Shown here piece after piece: positions 1 to 7,072 of a DNA stretch of 12,538 nucleotides. Under the pieces are notes generated by a model. It ran no database searches. It was not told where the DNA came from and saw only the letters and a program-made list of their open reading frames with translations. How positions within the stretch are numbered: the first letter of the stretch is position 1; the number at the start of each line of letters is the position of its first letter. A program made the translations under genes and the position numbers. The DNA is from Desulfobacterales bacterium (GTDB taxonomy: Bacteria; Desulfobacterota; Desulfobacteria; Desulfobacterales; Desulfosalsimonadaceae), in the NCBI GenBank assembly GCA_018224315.1, contig JAGTVF010000333.1, forward strand, positions 1 to 12,538. Direction: 5' to 3'.

Positions 1-1430
1 CCATGTTTTCCGATGAACTCACCGAGGCCATTCTCGATGAGGCTGAGGTTTCCGAAACCATGCTCCGGAAGGCCATCCGAAAAGGGGCGCTCAGGCGCGA
101 ACTGACGCCTGTGCTTATTGGCTCGGCTTATAAAAACAAGGGGGTCCATCCTCTGCTCAATGCCGTGTGTGATTACCTGCCCTCGCCCGATGACGTGGAA
201 ACCCATGCCCTGGATATCAACAGGGGAGAAGAGCCGGTACGCCTGACCGCAGACAACAAAGCGTCGCTGGTGGCCCTTGCTTTTAAGCTCGAAGACACCC
301 CTTACGGCCAGCTCACCTATATCCGAACTTACCAGGGGGCCCTTGACAAGGGAGATACCATTTATAACGTGCGCACCGGCAAAAAAATCAAGGTGGGCCG
401 GATTGTTCGCATGCATGCAGATAAAATGGAAGACGTGGAAACCATCCCGGCGGGGTTTATCGCTGCGCTTTTCGGCATTGACTGCGCATCCGGCGACACC
501 TTTACCGAACCGGGCATGAACCTCTCCATGTCCTCGATGTATATCCCGGAGCCGGTGATCACCCTGGCGGTCAAGCCCGCGGATTACAAGTCTGAAACCA
601 ACATGTCCAAGGCGCTTAACCGGTTTACCAAGGAAGACCCCACGTTTCAGACCCATTTTAATTCCGAAACCGGTGAAACCCTGATTTCCGGCATGGGCGA
701 ACTCCACCTGGAAATCTATCTTGAGCGCATGAAACGGGAATACAACGCCTCCATCATTGCCGGTGAACCCCAGGTGGCTTACCGGGAGACCATCACCCAG
801 CAGGCCAATTTCGATTACACCCACAAAAAGCAAACCGGCGGTGCAGGCCAGTTCGGCCGGGTCATGGGATACATGGAGCCGGTGGAGGACGAATTTGAAT
901 TTGAAAGCAAAATCACCGGCGGCGCTATCCCCACCCATTTCATCCCGGCCTGTGAAAAGGGATTTGCCGAATGCATGAAAAAGGGTCCCTGGATGAAATA
1001 TCCGGTGACAGGGGTTAAACTGGTGCTCACAGACGGTGGGTTTCACAGTGTGGACTCCTCGGAAATGGCCTTCCAGGCAGCCGCCCGGGGAGCGTTCCAG
1101 CAGGCCTATCCCAAGGCCAAACCTGTTTTGCTCGAACCGGTGATGAAAGTGGTGGTGGAAACCCCTGACGAATTTCAGGGAAATGTCATGGGATCCCTGA
1201 ACCAGCGCCGCGGCATTATTATCGGCGCTCATGACGAGGGAATTTCCACCGTGATCGAGGCCCATGTGCCCCTGGCGGAAATGTTTGGCTATTCCACGGT
1301 GCTCAGATCCCTGACCCAGGGCAAAGCCCAGTTTACCATGGAATTTGAGGCTTACAAGGAAGTGCCCAAATCCGTGCTCGAAGAAATCGCCAAAAAAAAT
1401 GATCAGGCGGCAAAAGGCGGCAAGTCGTAA
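1..1430 (+). CDS. fusA: Elongation factor G, mtEFG1/spdEFG1 type (5' truncated)
   Basis: EF-G is the cytoplasmic GTPase that moves tRNA and mRNA through the ribosome after peptide bond formation. The frame is open at the left edge, so the ATG at position 3 is internal. About 475 of roughly 690 residues are visible. The P-loop and other early G motifs are missing. The remaining part begins near the end of the G domain (GSAYKNKG, about residue 41), followed by domain II (about 85-165), domain III (about 184-260, ISGMGELHLEIY), domain IV (about 262-380, HKKQTGGAGQFG and the tip FHSVDSSEMAF) and domain V (FGYSTVLRSLTQGKAQFTME). IPEPVITLAVKP, RFTKEDPTF and YTHKKQTGGAGQ resemble mitochondrial EFG1 and the 'spd' EF-G lineage more than Escherichia coli FusA. 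That lineage is divided into translocation and recycling paralogues; the resemblance to mtEFG1 favours translocation. No strong terminator follows. The family call is firm, the subfamily an inference. Confidence 0.95.
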   Translation, partial: MFSDELTEAILDEAEVSETMLRKAIRKGALRRELTPVLIGSAYKNKGVHPLLNAVCDYLPSPDDVETHALDINRGEEPVRLTADNKASLVALAFKLEDTPYGQLTYIRTYQGALDKGDTIYNVRTGKKIKVGRIVRMHADKMEDVETIPAGFIAALFGIDCASGDTFTEPGMNLSMSSMYIPEPVITLAVKPADYKSETNMSKALNRFTKEDPTFQTHFNSETGETLISGMGELHLEIYLERMKREYNASIIAGEPQVAYRETITQQANFDYTHKKQTGGAGQFGRVMGYMEPVEDEFEFESKITGGAIPTHFIPACEKGFAECMKKGPWMKYPVTGVKLVLTDGGFHSVDSSEMAFQAAARGAFQQAYPKAKPVLLEPVMKVVVETPDEFQGNVMGSLNQRRGIIIGAHDEGISTVIEAHVPLAEMFGYSTVLRSLTQGKAQFTMEFEAYKEVPKSVLEEIAKKNDQAAKGGKS

Positions 1431-1521
1431 AACCACCGGCACCATTTGTTCAGATTTGGAACCATTTACCGTGTAAGCGGTTATTGAATTGATATTAAAC
1501 TGCCATAAGGAATCCATGCCA
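1431..1521. other. Intergenic gap after fusA with no recognisable signal
   Basis: The 91-bp gap before the ATPase gene contains the ribosome site at 1507-1512 and two copies of ACCATTT (1441 and 1461). I see no convincing terminator for fusA and no good -35/-10 pair for the downstream cluster, so read-through from fusA is possible. Confidence 0.4.
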
Positions 1522-2238
1522 ATGCAGAATCATACGCTCATGCTACGCGACCCTTTGAAGATGATCGGCGGCAATGCTGCCGAAAGCATTGAAAATGGCG
1601 GCTTTGCCGCCATTCTCGCCCGGGCCGGAGTGGGCAAAACCGCCCTGCTCGTCCAACTGGCCCTCCATGCCATGGCCGGGGGGAAAAATGTCCTGCACAT
1701 CAGCACCGAAGACCCGGTGGACAAGGTCAACCTCTGGTACCAGGAAGTCTTTCACCGGCTGACCCAATCAGACAACACATCCCAGGTGGAAAAAATCTGG
1801 GATCAGCTTTTGTACAACCGCTTTATCATGACGTTTGAAACCGAGACCTTTAACCTGGACAAGGTGCAAAAGCGCACTTCCGAGCTCATGGCAAACGGAA
1901 TCTTCCAGCCCCGACTGGTCATGATCGACGGGTTTGTCCTTGATGAAACAAGCCGTCCCCAATTAAACGGCCTCAAGGACCTGGCGGCCACAAGTGAAAT
2001 GACCTTCTGGTTTACCGTTCGCACCCACAGGGACGAACCCGTGGATTCTTCCGGAATGGCGGCTACCTTTGCGCCGTTTGCCGGCCTGTTTGACCTGATG
2101 CTCCAGCTTTACCCGGAAAAGGACAGGGTCTATCTCAAGCGCCTGGCACTGGCTGCCGAACAAAACCGGCAGGACACAGCCGAATTGTACCTGGATCCTT
2201 CCACTTTGCTGGTTAGCGACAGCCCTGTTGGCGCATAA
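1522..2238 (+). CDS. Small RecA/KaiC-like P-loop ATPase, function unknown
   Basis: A 238-residue soluble protein with one RecA-like ATPase core. Walker A is ARAGVGKT at residues 33-40, followed by a helix (ALLVQLALHAMAGG). A KaiC/RadA-style strand with an acidic residue follows (VLHISTED, 57-64), and Walker B is LVMIDGF (132-138, Asp136). There is no zinc finger, signal peptide or membrane segment. I chose the ATG at 1522 because AAGGAA at 1507-1512 sits 9 nt ahead; an ATG at 1516 would leave only 3 nt, and the in-frame TTG at 1489 has no ribosome site. The stop codon overlaps the mnmA start by one base (TAATG), so translation is probably coupled. This suggests a role near tRNA thiolation, but nothing in the protein proves it. 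Related proteins are usually called hypothetical or KaiC/RadA-like. The ATPase call is good; the biological role is unknown. Confidence 0.85.
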   Translation: MQNHTLMLRDPLKMIGGNAAESIENGGFAAILARAGVGKTALLVQLALHAMAGGKNVLHISTEDPVDKVNLWYQEVFHRLTQSDNTSQVEKIWDQLLYNRFIMTFETETFNLDKVQKRTSELMANGIFQPRLVMIDGFVLDETSRPQLNGLKDLAATSEMTFWFTVRTHRDEPVDSSGMAATFAPFAGLFDLMLQLYPEKDRVYLKRLALAAEQNRQDTAELYLDPSTLLVSDSPVGA

Positions 2239-3317
2239 TGACGATTGCCGTTGCCGTAAGCGGCGGCATCGATTCCCTGGTGGCCGCTCATCTGCTGAAA
2301 AAAGAGCACGGCTCGGTTTTCGGCATTCATTTCCAGACCGGATATGAAGAAAAACAATATCCACACACCGACGACCCTCCTGTTCCCGTAACCCGGGGAC
2401 AGGAGACGTACGCCCGCCGCCTGCAAGCCCTTATGGGCAGCCTGGATATTCCGCTGAAAATCATCAACTGCCGCCAGGAATTTGAAAACCGTATCGTGGA
2501 ATATTTTCTCCATTCCTATGCCGCCGGCCGCACCCCCAACCCCTGCGTGCGATGCAACCGGGACATCAAGTTCGGCATTGCCTTAAAAACGGCCGCCCGG
2601 ATGGGCGCAACCCATCTGGCCACGGGTCACTATGCCCGCATCCGGCACACCAGGGACAAATGCGAACTTTTACAGGGACAGGACCGGCATAAAGACCAGT
2701 CCTATTTCCTGTCCATGCTGCGGCCGCATCAACTGGCCTGCGCACTGTTTCCCCTGGGAGAAATGCATAAGGATCAGGTCCGTGAAATTGCCCGTCAAAA
2801 CGGTTTACAGCCCCTTTCCGGCCGGGAAAGCCAGGATATCTGCTTTGTTCGGAACCGGCATTATGCAGATTTTCTTGAATCCAAAAAAGGACGGATTTTT
2901 CCGCCCGGACCCATCGTGGATACCCAAAATAAGCGCATCGGCACCCACAAGGGACTGCATCGCTATACCATCGGGCAGCGCCGGGGCATTGACTGCCCGG
3001 CTCCATCCGCCTATTATGTTGTTGGCATTGATCCGGCGGCCAATCAACTGGTTGTGGGATATAAAAATTCATTGTATAAGGAAAGATGCTTTATCCAACA
3101 GGTCAACTGGATGATCAACAAGCCCGGTGGCCCGATAGAAGTCAGGGCCCGGATCCGGTATCGCCATGCCGGGGCGGAAGCCGAAATTCAACCGTTGGAA
3201 AACAACCGGGCGGTGATTCGGTTTCAAACCCCCCTGAAAGCCATCACCCCCGGGCAGGCCGCCGTTTGCTACAGGCACGAAAGGATTGTGGCGGCCGGCT
3301 GGATTGAGGGCGCATAA
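2238..3317 (+). CDS. mnmA: tRNA-specific 2-thiouridylase MnmA
   Basis: MnmA adenylates and then thiolates uridine 34 of the glutamate, glutamine and lysine tRNAs, giving the 2-thio part of the wobble modification. Sulfur arrives from a cysteine desulfurase, directly or through relay proteins. The 359-residue length is normal. The N-terminal PP-loop is VSGGIDS (7-13). The catalytic pair is Cys106 in NPCVRCNRDIKF and Cys202 in SQDICFV. The signatures ATGHYAR (128-134), SYFLSML (155-161) and IGQRRGI (245-251) are present, followed by the C-terminal beta-barrel that contacts tRNA. An extra cysteine (Cys103) precedes Cys106. The start codon overlaps the ATPase stop by one base and has no obvious ribosome site of its own, which argues for reinitiation by ribosomes that finish the ATPase gene. 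mtaB follows after 6 nt. Confidence 0.97.
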   Translation: MTIAVAVSGGIDSLVAAHLLKKEHGSVFGIHFQTGYEEKQYPHTDDPPVPVTRGQETYARRLQALMGSLDIPLKIINCRQEFENRIVEYFLHSYAAGRTPNPCVRCNRDIKFGIALKTAARMGATHLATGHYARIRHTRDKCELLQGQDRHKDQSYFLSMLRPHQLACALFPLGEMHKDQVREIARQNGLQPLSGRESQDICFVRNRHYADFLESKKGRIFPPGPIVDTQNKRIGTHKGLHRYTIGQRRGIDCPAPSAYYVVGIDPAANQLVVGYKNSLYKERCFIQQVNWMINKPGGPIEVRARIRYRHAGAEAEIQPLENNRAVIRFQTPLKAITPGQAAVCYRHERIVAAGWIEGA

Positions 3318-3323
3318 AAAACC

Positions 3324-4697
3324 ATGAGCAATATTTTTAAAACCATTACCCTTGGCTGCAAAGTCAACCAGGCTGAGACCGAATCTTTGGCAGCCGGATT
3401 TGTACGCCAAAAAACCTGGAATCTTGCCGGCCCCCAGGAAGATGCGGACCTTTGCATTATCAACACATGCGCAGTCACCCAAAAAGCTGCCATGCAATCC
3501 AGGCAGGCCATCCGCAAAGCCGTCCGCGGCCATCCCAATGCCGTTATTGTTGTCACGGGCTGCTATGCCCAAAATGACCCGAAAGCCATCGGCGATATCA
3601 AAGGCGTGGATTATGTCATCGGTCAGGGCGAAAAACACCGGATCATTGAAATCGCAAAATCCCTAAAGCATTTGGGCACCCCAAAACCGCCCCATACCCG
3701 TGTTAGCAACCCGATCATCCGGCACAGCGATATTTCCCGACTGCGCCGTTTTAAACCCATGCCCGCTCCGCCCGCAGGGACGTTCCGAACCCGGCCCTTT
3801 TTAAAAATCCAGGACGGTTGCAATTCCTTTTGCACCTATTGCATTGTTCCCTACACAAGGGGCCGAAGCAGAAGCCTGCCGGCAGACGCAGTGATGTCCG
3901 AATTCCGAGCCCTGACTGCAGCCAATGCACCGGAAATTGTCCTAACCGGTGTGCATATCGGCAAATACGGCCAAGACCTCATCCCGCAAATGGATCTGGC
4001 CGGCCTGCTTGCTCTTTTGGAGTCGGTTAACGGCGGCCACCGCATCCGCCTGTCTTCTGTTGAGCCCGCAGAAATTACCGACATCCTGCTTCAGACAATT
4101 TATGGATCGGAAAAAATCTGCCCTCATTTTCACATACCTTTGCAAAGCGGGGATTCATCGATTCTGCAAAAAATGAAAAGGCCCTATACGCCGCAAATCT
4201 TTGCAGAGCGCATTGAAACCATTCATGGCCTTTTTCCGGATGCCGCGATCGGAGTTGACGTTATCGTGGGCTTTCCCGGAGAAGATGATTCTGCCTTTAC
4301 CCGCACGTTTGAACTCATTGAAGCCCTGCCGGTGACATATCTGCACGTATTTCCGTTTTCCCCCCGGCCCGGAACACGGGCGGCCGGACTGGACAATCCG
4401 GTTTCCGCAGCCGTGATCAAGCAGCGCTGCCGGAGCCTGCGGCAGCTGGGAAATGAAAAGAAACAGCAATTTTTTGAAAAAATGACCGGCAAAACCCTGG
4501 ATGTGGGCATTGAAACCGAAAACACCTGGCAGGCCGGATTGGCCAGGGGCAACAGCGACAACTACATCCCCGTGTACGTGGAAAATGCATGCGGCCTGCA
4601 GGGCACCCGCGTGGCCTGTCAAATCACCGGCTCCGCTTCAGACGAGGCCCTGTGCGGCAAAGCGGTTACCGCCATTTTATCGGAGCAAGCATCATGA
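3324..4697 (+). CDS. mtaB: tRNA t6A37 methylthiotransferase MtaB (radical SAM)
   Basis: MtaB uses radical S-adenosylmethionine chemistry to add a methylthio group at C2 of t6A37 in tRNAs reading ANN codons. The 457-residue protein has all three expected parts. The N-terminal UPF0004 domain carries a second [4Fe-4S] cluster through Cys12 (TLGCKVNQAET), Cys49 and Cys80. The radical SAM core holds Cys166, Cys170 and Cys173 (DGCNSFCTYC). A TRAM-like tRNA-binding domain follows at about 390-450. GCKVNQAE separates MtaB from MiaB (GCQMN) and from RimO. It starts 6 nt after mnmA, with only a distant GAGGG as ribosome site, so it probably depends on upstream translation. Its stop overlaps the start of the MerR gene in an ATGA. 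With mnmA this makes a two-enzyme anticodon-loop thiolation unit. Confidence 0.96.
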   Translation: MSNIFKTITLGCKVNQAETESLAAGFVRQKTWNLAGPQEDADLCIINTCAVTQKAAMQSRQAIRKAVRGHPNAVIVVTGCYAQNDPKAIGDIKGVDYVIGQGEKHRIIEIAKSLKHLGTPKPPHTRVSNPIIRHSDISRLRRFKPMPAPPAGTFRTRPFLKIQDGCNSFCTYCIVPYTRGRSRSLPADAVMSEFRALTAANAPEIVLTGVHIGKYGQDLIPQMDLAGLLALLESVNGGHRIRLSSVEPAEITDILLQTIYGSEKICPHFHIPLQSGDSSILQKMKRPYTPQIFAERIETIHGLFPDAAIGVDVIVGFPGEDDSAFTRTFELIEALPVTYLHVFPFSPRPGTRAAGLDNPVSAAVIKQRCRSLRQLGNEKKQQFFEKMTGKTLDVGIETENTWQAGLARGNSDNYIPVYVENACGLQGTRVACQITGSASDEALCGKAVTAILSEQAS

Positions 4698-5110
4698 ACC
4701 GGATCAAAACCCAGAAAGAAATTACATACTCCATTTCCGAGCTGGCAGAAGAACTGGATATCAGTACGCGGGCCATTCGTTTCTACGAGGAAAAGGGCCT
4801 GATCACCCCGGAACGCACAAAGGGCAATCACCGCATCTACGACCGTCGGGACCGGGCCCGGTTAAAACTGATCCTGCGCGGCAAGCGTCTGGGCTACTCT
4901 CTGGATGAAATCGCCGAGATGATCGGGATGGGCAATTTTGACGCAGATGAGGAACAGCAGTTAAAAAAAGCCTATTCCTACGGCAGGAGAAAGCTCAAGG
5001 AAATTGAAAGCCGCATGGAGGAACTCGAGATTCTCAAGCAGGATCTGCTGCGGGTACAGGAAAAAATCTTAAACCGCTTAAAGCAGCTCAACCTAAAGCC
5101 GCCCCGATAA
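4694..5110 (+). CDS. MerR-family regulator, LiuR-like
   Basis: A 138-residue DNA-binding protein. The winged helix-turn-helix spans about residues 11-80: YSISELAEELDISTRAIRFY, then EEKGLITPER, RIYDRRDRARLKLILRGKRLGYSLDEI. A charged dimerisation coiled coil covers about 85-133. No cysteine is present, so it is not a metal or redox MerR. The RLKLILRGKRLG stretch resembles LiuR, the regulator of branched-chain amino acid and acyl-CoA breakdown in many proteobacteria. MerR proteins usually bend a promoter with a long 19-20 bp spacer to activate it. The start at 4694 is preferred because GGAG (4682-4685) lies 8 nt upstream and the residues upstream in this frame do not look like a domain. It overlaps the mtaB stop by 4 bases. 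The neighbouring racemase is a possible target, but I see no clear LiuR operator. Family call firm; LiuR grouping inferred. Confidence 0.9.
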   Translation: MNRIKTQKEITYSISELAEELDISTRAIRFYEEKGLITPERTKGNHRIYDRRDRARLKLILRGKRLGYSLDEIAEMIGMGNFDADEEQQLKKAYSYGRRKLKEIESRMEELEILKQDLLRVQEKILNRLKQLNLKPPR

Positions 5111-5120
5111 AACCGGCTTT
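5095..5120. terminator. Candidate bidirectional terminator between merR and tetR
   Basis: Inverted repeat AAAGCCG (5095-5101) and CGGCTTT (5114-5120) with a 12-nt loop. It spans the end of merR and the 9-bp gap before the tetR stop. The A-rich left arm and T-rich right arm suit termination in both directions, but the loop is long and the T run short. A competing pairing, GCCGCC (5098-5103) with GGCGGC (5129-5134), is possible. Weak evidence, supported by the convergent layout. Confidence 0.35.
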
Positions 5121-5737
5121 TATGTAAAGGCGGCGAGATTGAAAAACTGAAGGGTATCTTTGGCGTGCTGGATGTATTGGCGCCGATCCATGCCCAGCAT
5201 GGGACGAAAAAAATTTTCCCCGGACACAAAATTGTGGATGGCATTCATGATATAAAGCACTTTCATGCGGGCTTCCACCGGGACATCCCTGCGGTCTGCG
5301 GCAAGCCCCATGGAATAGGCAATATCTGAAAGATACTCCGGCACCCGGAAATCCAGAATGCTTCCATGGCGTGTTTTCATGAAATACCGGTGAAGGGTCA
5401 GGTTGGAGATTTCCGGGTTTTCAAACAAATAATCCACCATCTGCTCAATGGCAATATCCAGGCGCTGGGCCAGAGGTTTTCCCTTGATGATCTTTTCCAC
5501 TTCAATGAGCTTGTTTCCCAGCCCGTCATTGATATCCCGGATCACGGCTTCATATAAATCCCCCTTTTCCCCCCAGTGGTAGTAAAGGGTGGAGATATCA
5601 ATGTCCACGGCCTTTGCGATCATGCGCGTGGTTGTGCCGTGGAATCCGTATTCACCGAAAATTTTTCGGGCTGCCTCAAGAATGCGGGCCTTCATGGACT
5701 CGGGATTTTGTTTTGCCTTTTCAAGGGATGTTGCCAT
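5120..5737 (-). CDS. TetR/AcrR-family transcriptional regulator
   Basis: A one-component repressor of 205 residues. The N-terminal TetR helix-turn-helix spans about residues 17-63 (ARILEAARKIFGEYGFHGTT, TRMIAKAVDIDISTLYYHWG, EKGDLYEAVI). The rest is an all-helical ligand and dimer domain that gives no clue to the ligand. I prefer the ATG at 5737 because AGGA (5742-5745) lies 4 nt ahead. An in-frame ATG at 5758 would add seven residues but has no ribosome site. The gene lies downstream of the CaiB-type racemase gene on the same strand, and a perfect 15-bp palindrome (5766-5780) lies just upstream. Autoregulation and control of acyl-CoA genes are plausible inferences, because TetR proteins beside CaiB genes often sense acyl-CoAs. 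It converges with merR. Confidence 0.92.
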   Translation of the reverse strand: MATSLEKAKQNPESMKARILEAARKIFGEYGFHGTTTRMIAKAVDIDISTLYYHWGEKGDLYEAVIRDINDGLGNKLIEVEKIIKGKPLAQRLDIAIEQMVDYLFENPEISNLTLHRYFMKTRHGSILDFRVPEYLSDIAYSMGLAADRRDVPVEARMKVLYIMNAIHNFVSGENFFRPMLGMDRRQYIQHAKDTLQFFNLAAFT

Positions 5738-5741
5738 TCTA

Positions 5742-5745
5742 TCCT
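5742..5745 (-). promoter_or_regulatory. Ribosome binding site deciding the tetR start
   Basis: AGGA on the minus strand, 4 nt before the ATG at 5737. Nothing comparable precedes the alternative ATG at 5758, which is preceded by an A/T-rich stretch. Confidence 0.5.
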
Positions 5746-5765
5746 GTGCCTGTATCATTGAACAA

Positions 5766-5780
5766 TTGAAAATTTTTCAA
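5766..5780. promoter_or_regulatory. Perfect 15-bp palindrome, candidate TetR operator
   Basis: TTGAAAA-T-TTTTCAA, two perfect 7-bp arms around one central base. It lies in the 69-bp gap between the racemase stop and the tetR start, 29 bp ahead of the preferred start codon. TetR dimers typically bind such short palindromes close to their own gene. It is A/T rich, so part of the match could come from composition. Confidence 0.45.
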
Positions 5781-5806
5781 ATACCAACAATAGGTGCCCG
5801 CCCCGG

Positions 5807-6979
5807 TCAAATCACACCTCGGCCGGCCATATCATCGATTTCAGCGTCCTTGTAGCCAAGCTCTGCAAGCACCTGCCTGGTGTTTTCGCCGAATTCGGGC
5901 GGAAACTGGAAAACAAGGGCCGGGGTCTGAGATAACTTGGCCACCGCGCCAAGGGCCGTCAGCCGCTTGCCCTTTGCACCGGTGAGTTCCAGCACCATTT
6001 CCCTCTGGGAAAACACCGGATCGGCCAGGGCTTCGGAAAGATCTTTTACCGGCGCCCAGCAAATCTCCGCGCTTTCAAAGGCCTTCTGCCAGTGCAAAAG
6101 GGTTTGGGAGCGAAATTGTTGTTCGAAAAAATCAAGAATTTCCTCCCGGCGAGAATCATCATACTGCAACGGGGTGTATTCCGGAACCTGGAAAAAATCG
6201 CACAAGTTTTTCCAGAACCGGTTTTCCACCGCACCAATGGAAAGATACCGGCCGTCTGCGGTTTCATAGGTATTGTAGCAGGCATACCTGTGGGACAGAA
6301 ACCAATTGCCGCGCTCCAGGGCCTGACCTGCGGTCTGCTGAATGTTTAGAGCAAGCGACAGCAGGCTCAGACACCCGTCTGTCATGGAAATGTCAATATA
6401 CTGACCGCAGCCGGTTTTTTCCCTGGAAAACAGGGCCAGCATGATGCCGATCACCGCATTCATTCCCCCGCCGGCCATGTCCGCGATCTGGATACCCGGA
6501 ATCACCGGCCGGCCGTCTGCTTCGCCGATTAAGCCCAGCACGCCGGCCACGCTCAGGTAATTGGCATCATGGCCCACAATGCCCGAATAATCTCCGGTCT
6601 GGCCGTAGCCGGTAATGGAGCAGTAAACAATGGCCGGATTGACCGCCCTGACAGATTCATAATCCACTCCCAAACGGGCCGTCACCCCCGGACGGAAACC
6701 TTCGAGCACCACGTCGGCATCCCGGACCAGTTCAAAAAAAATCTTTTTCCCCGACTCTGACTTTAAATTCAGGCAAATATGCTCCTTGCCCCGGTTAACC
6801 GCATTGTCCGGGAAAAATTCCCCTGCAAAGCGTTTGTCTTCAACGGCAATGACCCGGGCCCCATGATCGGCGAGAATCATGGACGCATAAGGCCCGGGCA
6901 GGAGACGGGACAGATCGAGCACGGTAATGCCGTTTAAAGCACCGGTTTTGGCCTCTGCCCCGGTTTTGGCCTCTGCCAT
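5807..6979 (-). CDS. CaiB/BaiF family protein, alpha-methylacyl-CoA racemase-like
   Basis: A 390-residue cytoplasmic family III CoA-transferase/racemase. The fold starts with LDLSRLLPGPYASMILADHG (21-40). EGFRPGV and the linker GYGQTGDYSG follow. GHDANYL (136-142) supplies the histidine-aspartate pair, ADMAGG supplies Asp167, and GAVENRFW supplies Glu252. These match the His126, Asp156 and Glu241 positions of the mycobacterial racemase, so epimerising (2R)- and (2S)-methylacyl-CoA is likelier than CoA transfer. That step lets branched-chain acyl-CoAs enter beta-oxidation. I start it at 6979 because GGAGGA (6986-6991) lies 6 nt ahead. A further 29 upstream residues are open in frame but look like leader DNA. 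The N-terminus carries a duplicated AEAKTG. Expression probably comes from its own promoter at 7071-7100. CoA transferase activity remains possible. Confidence 0.9.
   Translation of the reverse strand: MAEAKTGAEAKTGALNGITVLDLSRLLPGPYASMILADHGARVIAVEDKRFAGEFFPDNAVNRGKEHICLNLKSESGKKIFFELVRDADVVLEGFRPGVTARLGVDYESVRAVNPAIVYCSITGYGQTGDYSGIVGHDANYLSVAGVLGLIGEADGRPVIPGIQIADMAGGGMNAVIGIMLALFSREKTGCGQYIDISMTDGCLSLLSLALNIQQTAGQALERGNWFLSHRYACYNTYETADGRYLSIGAVENRFWKNLCDFFQVPEYTPLQYDDSRREEILDFFEQQFRSQTLLHWQKAFESAEICWAPVKDLSEALADPVFSQREMVLELTGAKGKRLTALGAVAKLSQTPALVFQFPPEFGENTRQVLAELGYKDAEIDDMAGRGVI
6942..6977 (-). repeat. Perfect 18-bp tandem duplication at the racemase N-terminus
   Basis: Two identical 18-bp copies (6942-6959 and 6960-6977) directly after the start codon. 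They encode AEAKTG twice, in frame. The residues precede the conserved fold, so the duplication should not harm the enzyme. The perfect identity suggests a recent event. Confidence 0.9.
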
Positions 6980-6985
6980 GGTTTT

Positions 6986-6991
6986 TCCTCC
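6986..6991 (-). promoter_or_regulatory. Strong ribosome binding site fixing the racemase start
   Basis: GGAGGA on the minus strand, 6 nt ahead of the ATG at 6979. It rules out the upstream in-frame ATGs at 7066 and 7063, which would add a hydrophobic 29-residue leader. Confidence 0.8.
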
Positions 6992-7060
6992 AAAAGAAAG
7001 CTTGCTGGATGGACAAAAAATCAATATAATAAAAAGTAGCTTCAATCCAACGCTTGATTC

Positions 7061-7072
7061 CATCACTTGATG
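7061..7072. promoter_or_regulatory. 12-bp inverted repeat at the predicted start site
   Basis: CATCA-CT-TGATG, with 5-bp arms and a 2-bp centre. It overlaps the edge of the candidate -10 box (7071-7076) and covers the predicted transcription start of the racemase gene, where a bound repressor would block polymerase. It is not the same sequence as the palindrome ahead of tetR. Confidence 0.35.

Noticed and set aside
1468..1481. ACCG/CGGT hairpin after fusA as a terminator
   Set aside because: The stem is only 4 bp and no T run follows, so it is not distinguishable from chance.
1489..1521. TTG start for the ATPase giving 11 more residues
   Set aside because: No ribosome site precedes it, whereas AAGGAA at 1507-1512 fits the ATG at 1522.
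4589..4693. 35-residue upstream extension of the MerR protein
   Set aside because: It lies in another frame inside mtaB. Its residues look random, and the ATG at 4694 has a well-placed GGAG and an ATGA overlap with mtaB.
6980..7066. In-frame N-terminal extension of the racemase with a hydrophobic stretch resembling a signal peptide
   Set aside because: GGAGGA sits 6 nt before the ATG at 6979, and the region lies in the A/T-rich leader just downstream of a promoter. Family members are cytoplasmic and begin near the AEAKTG stretch.
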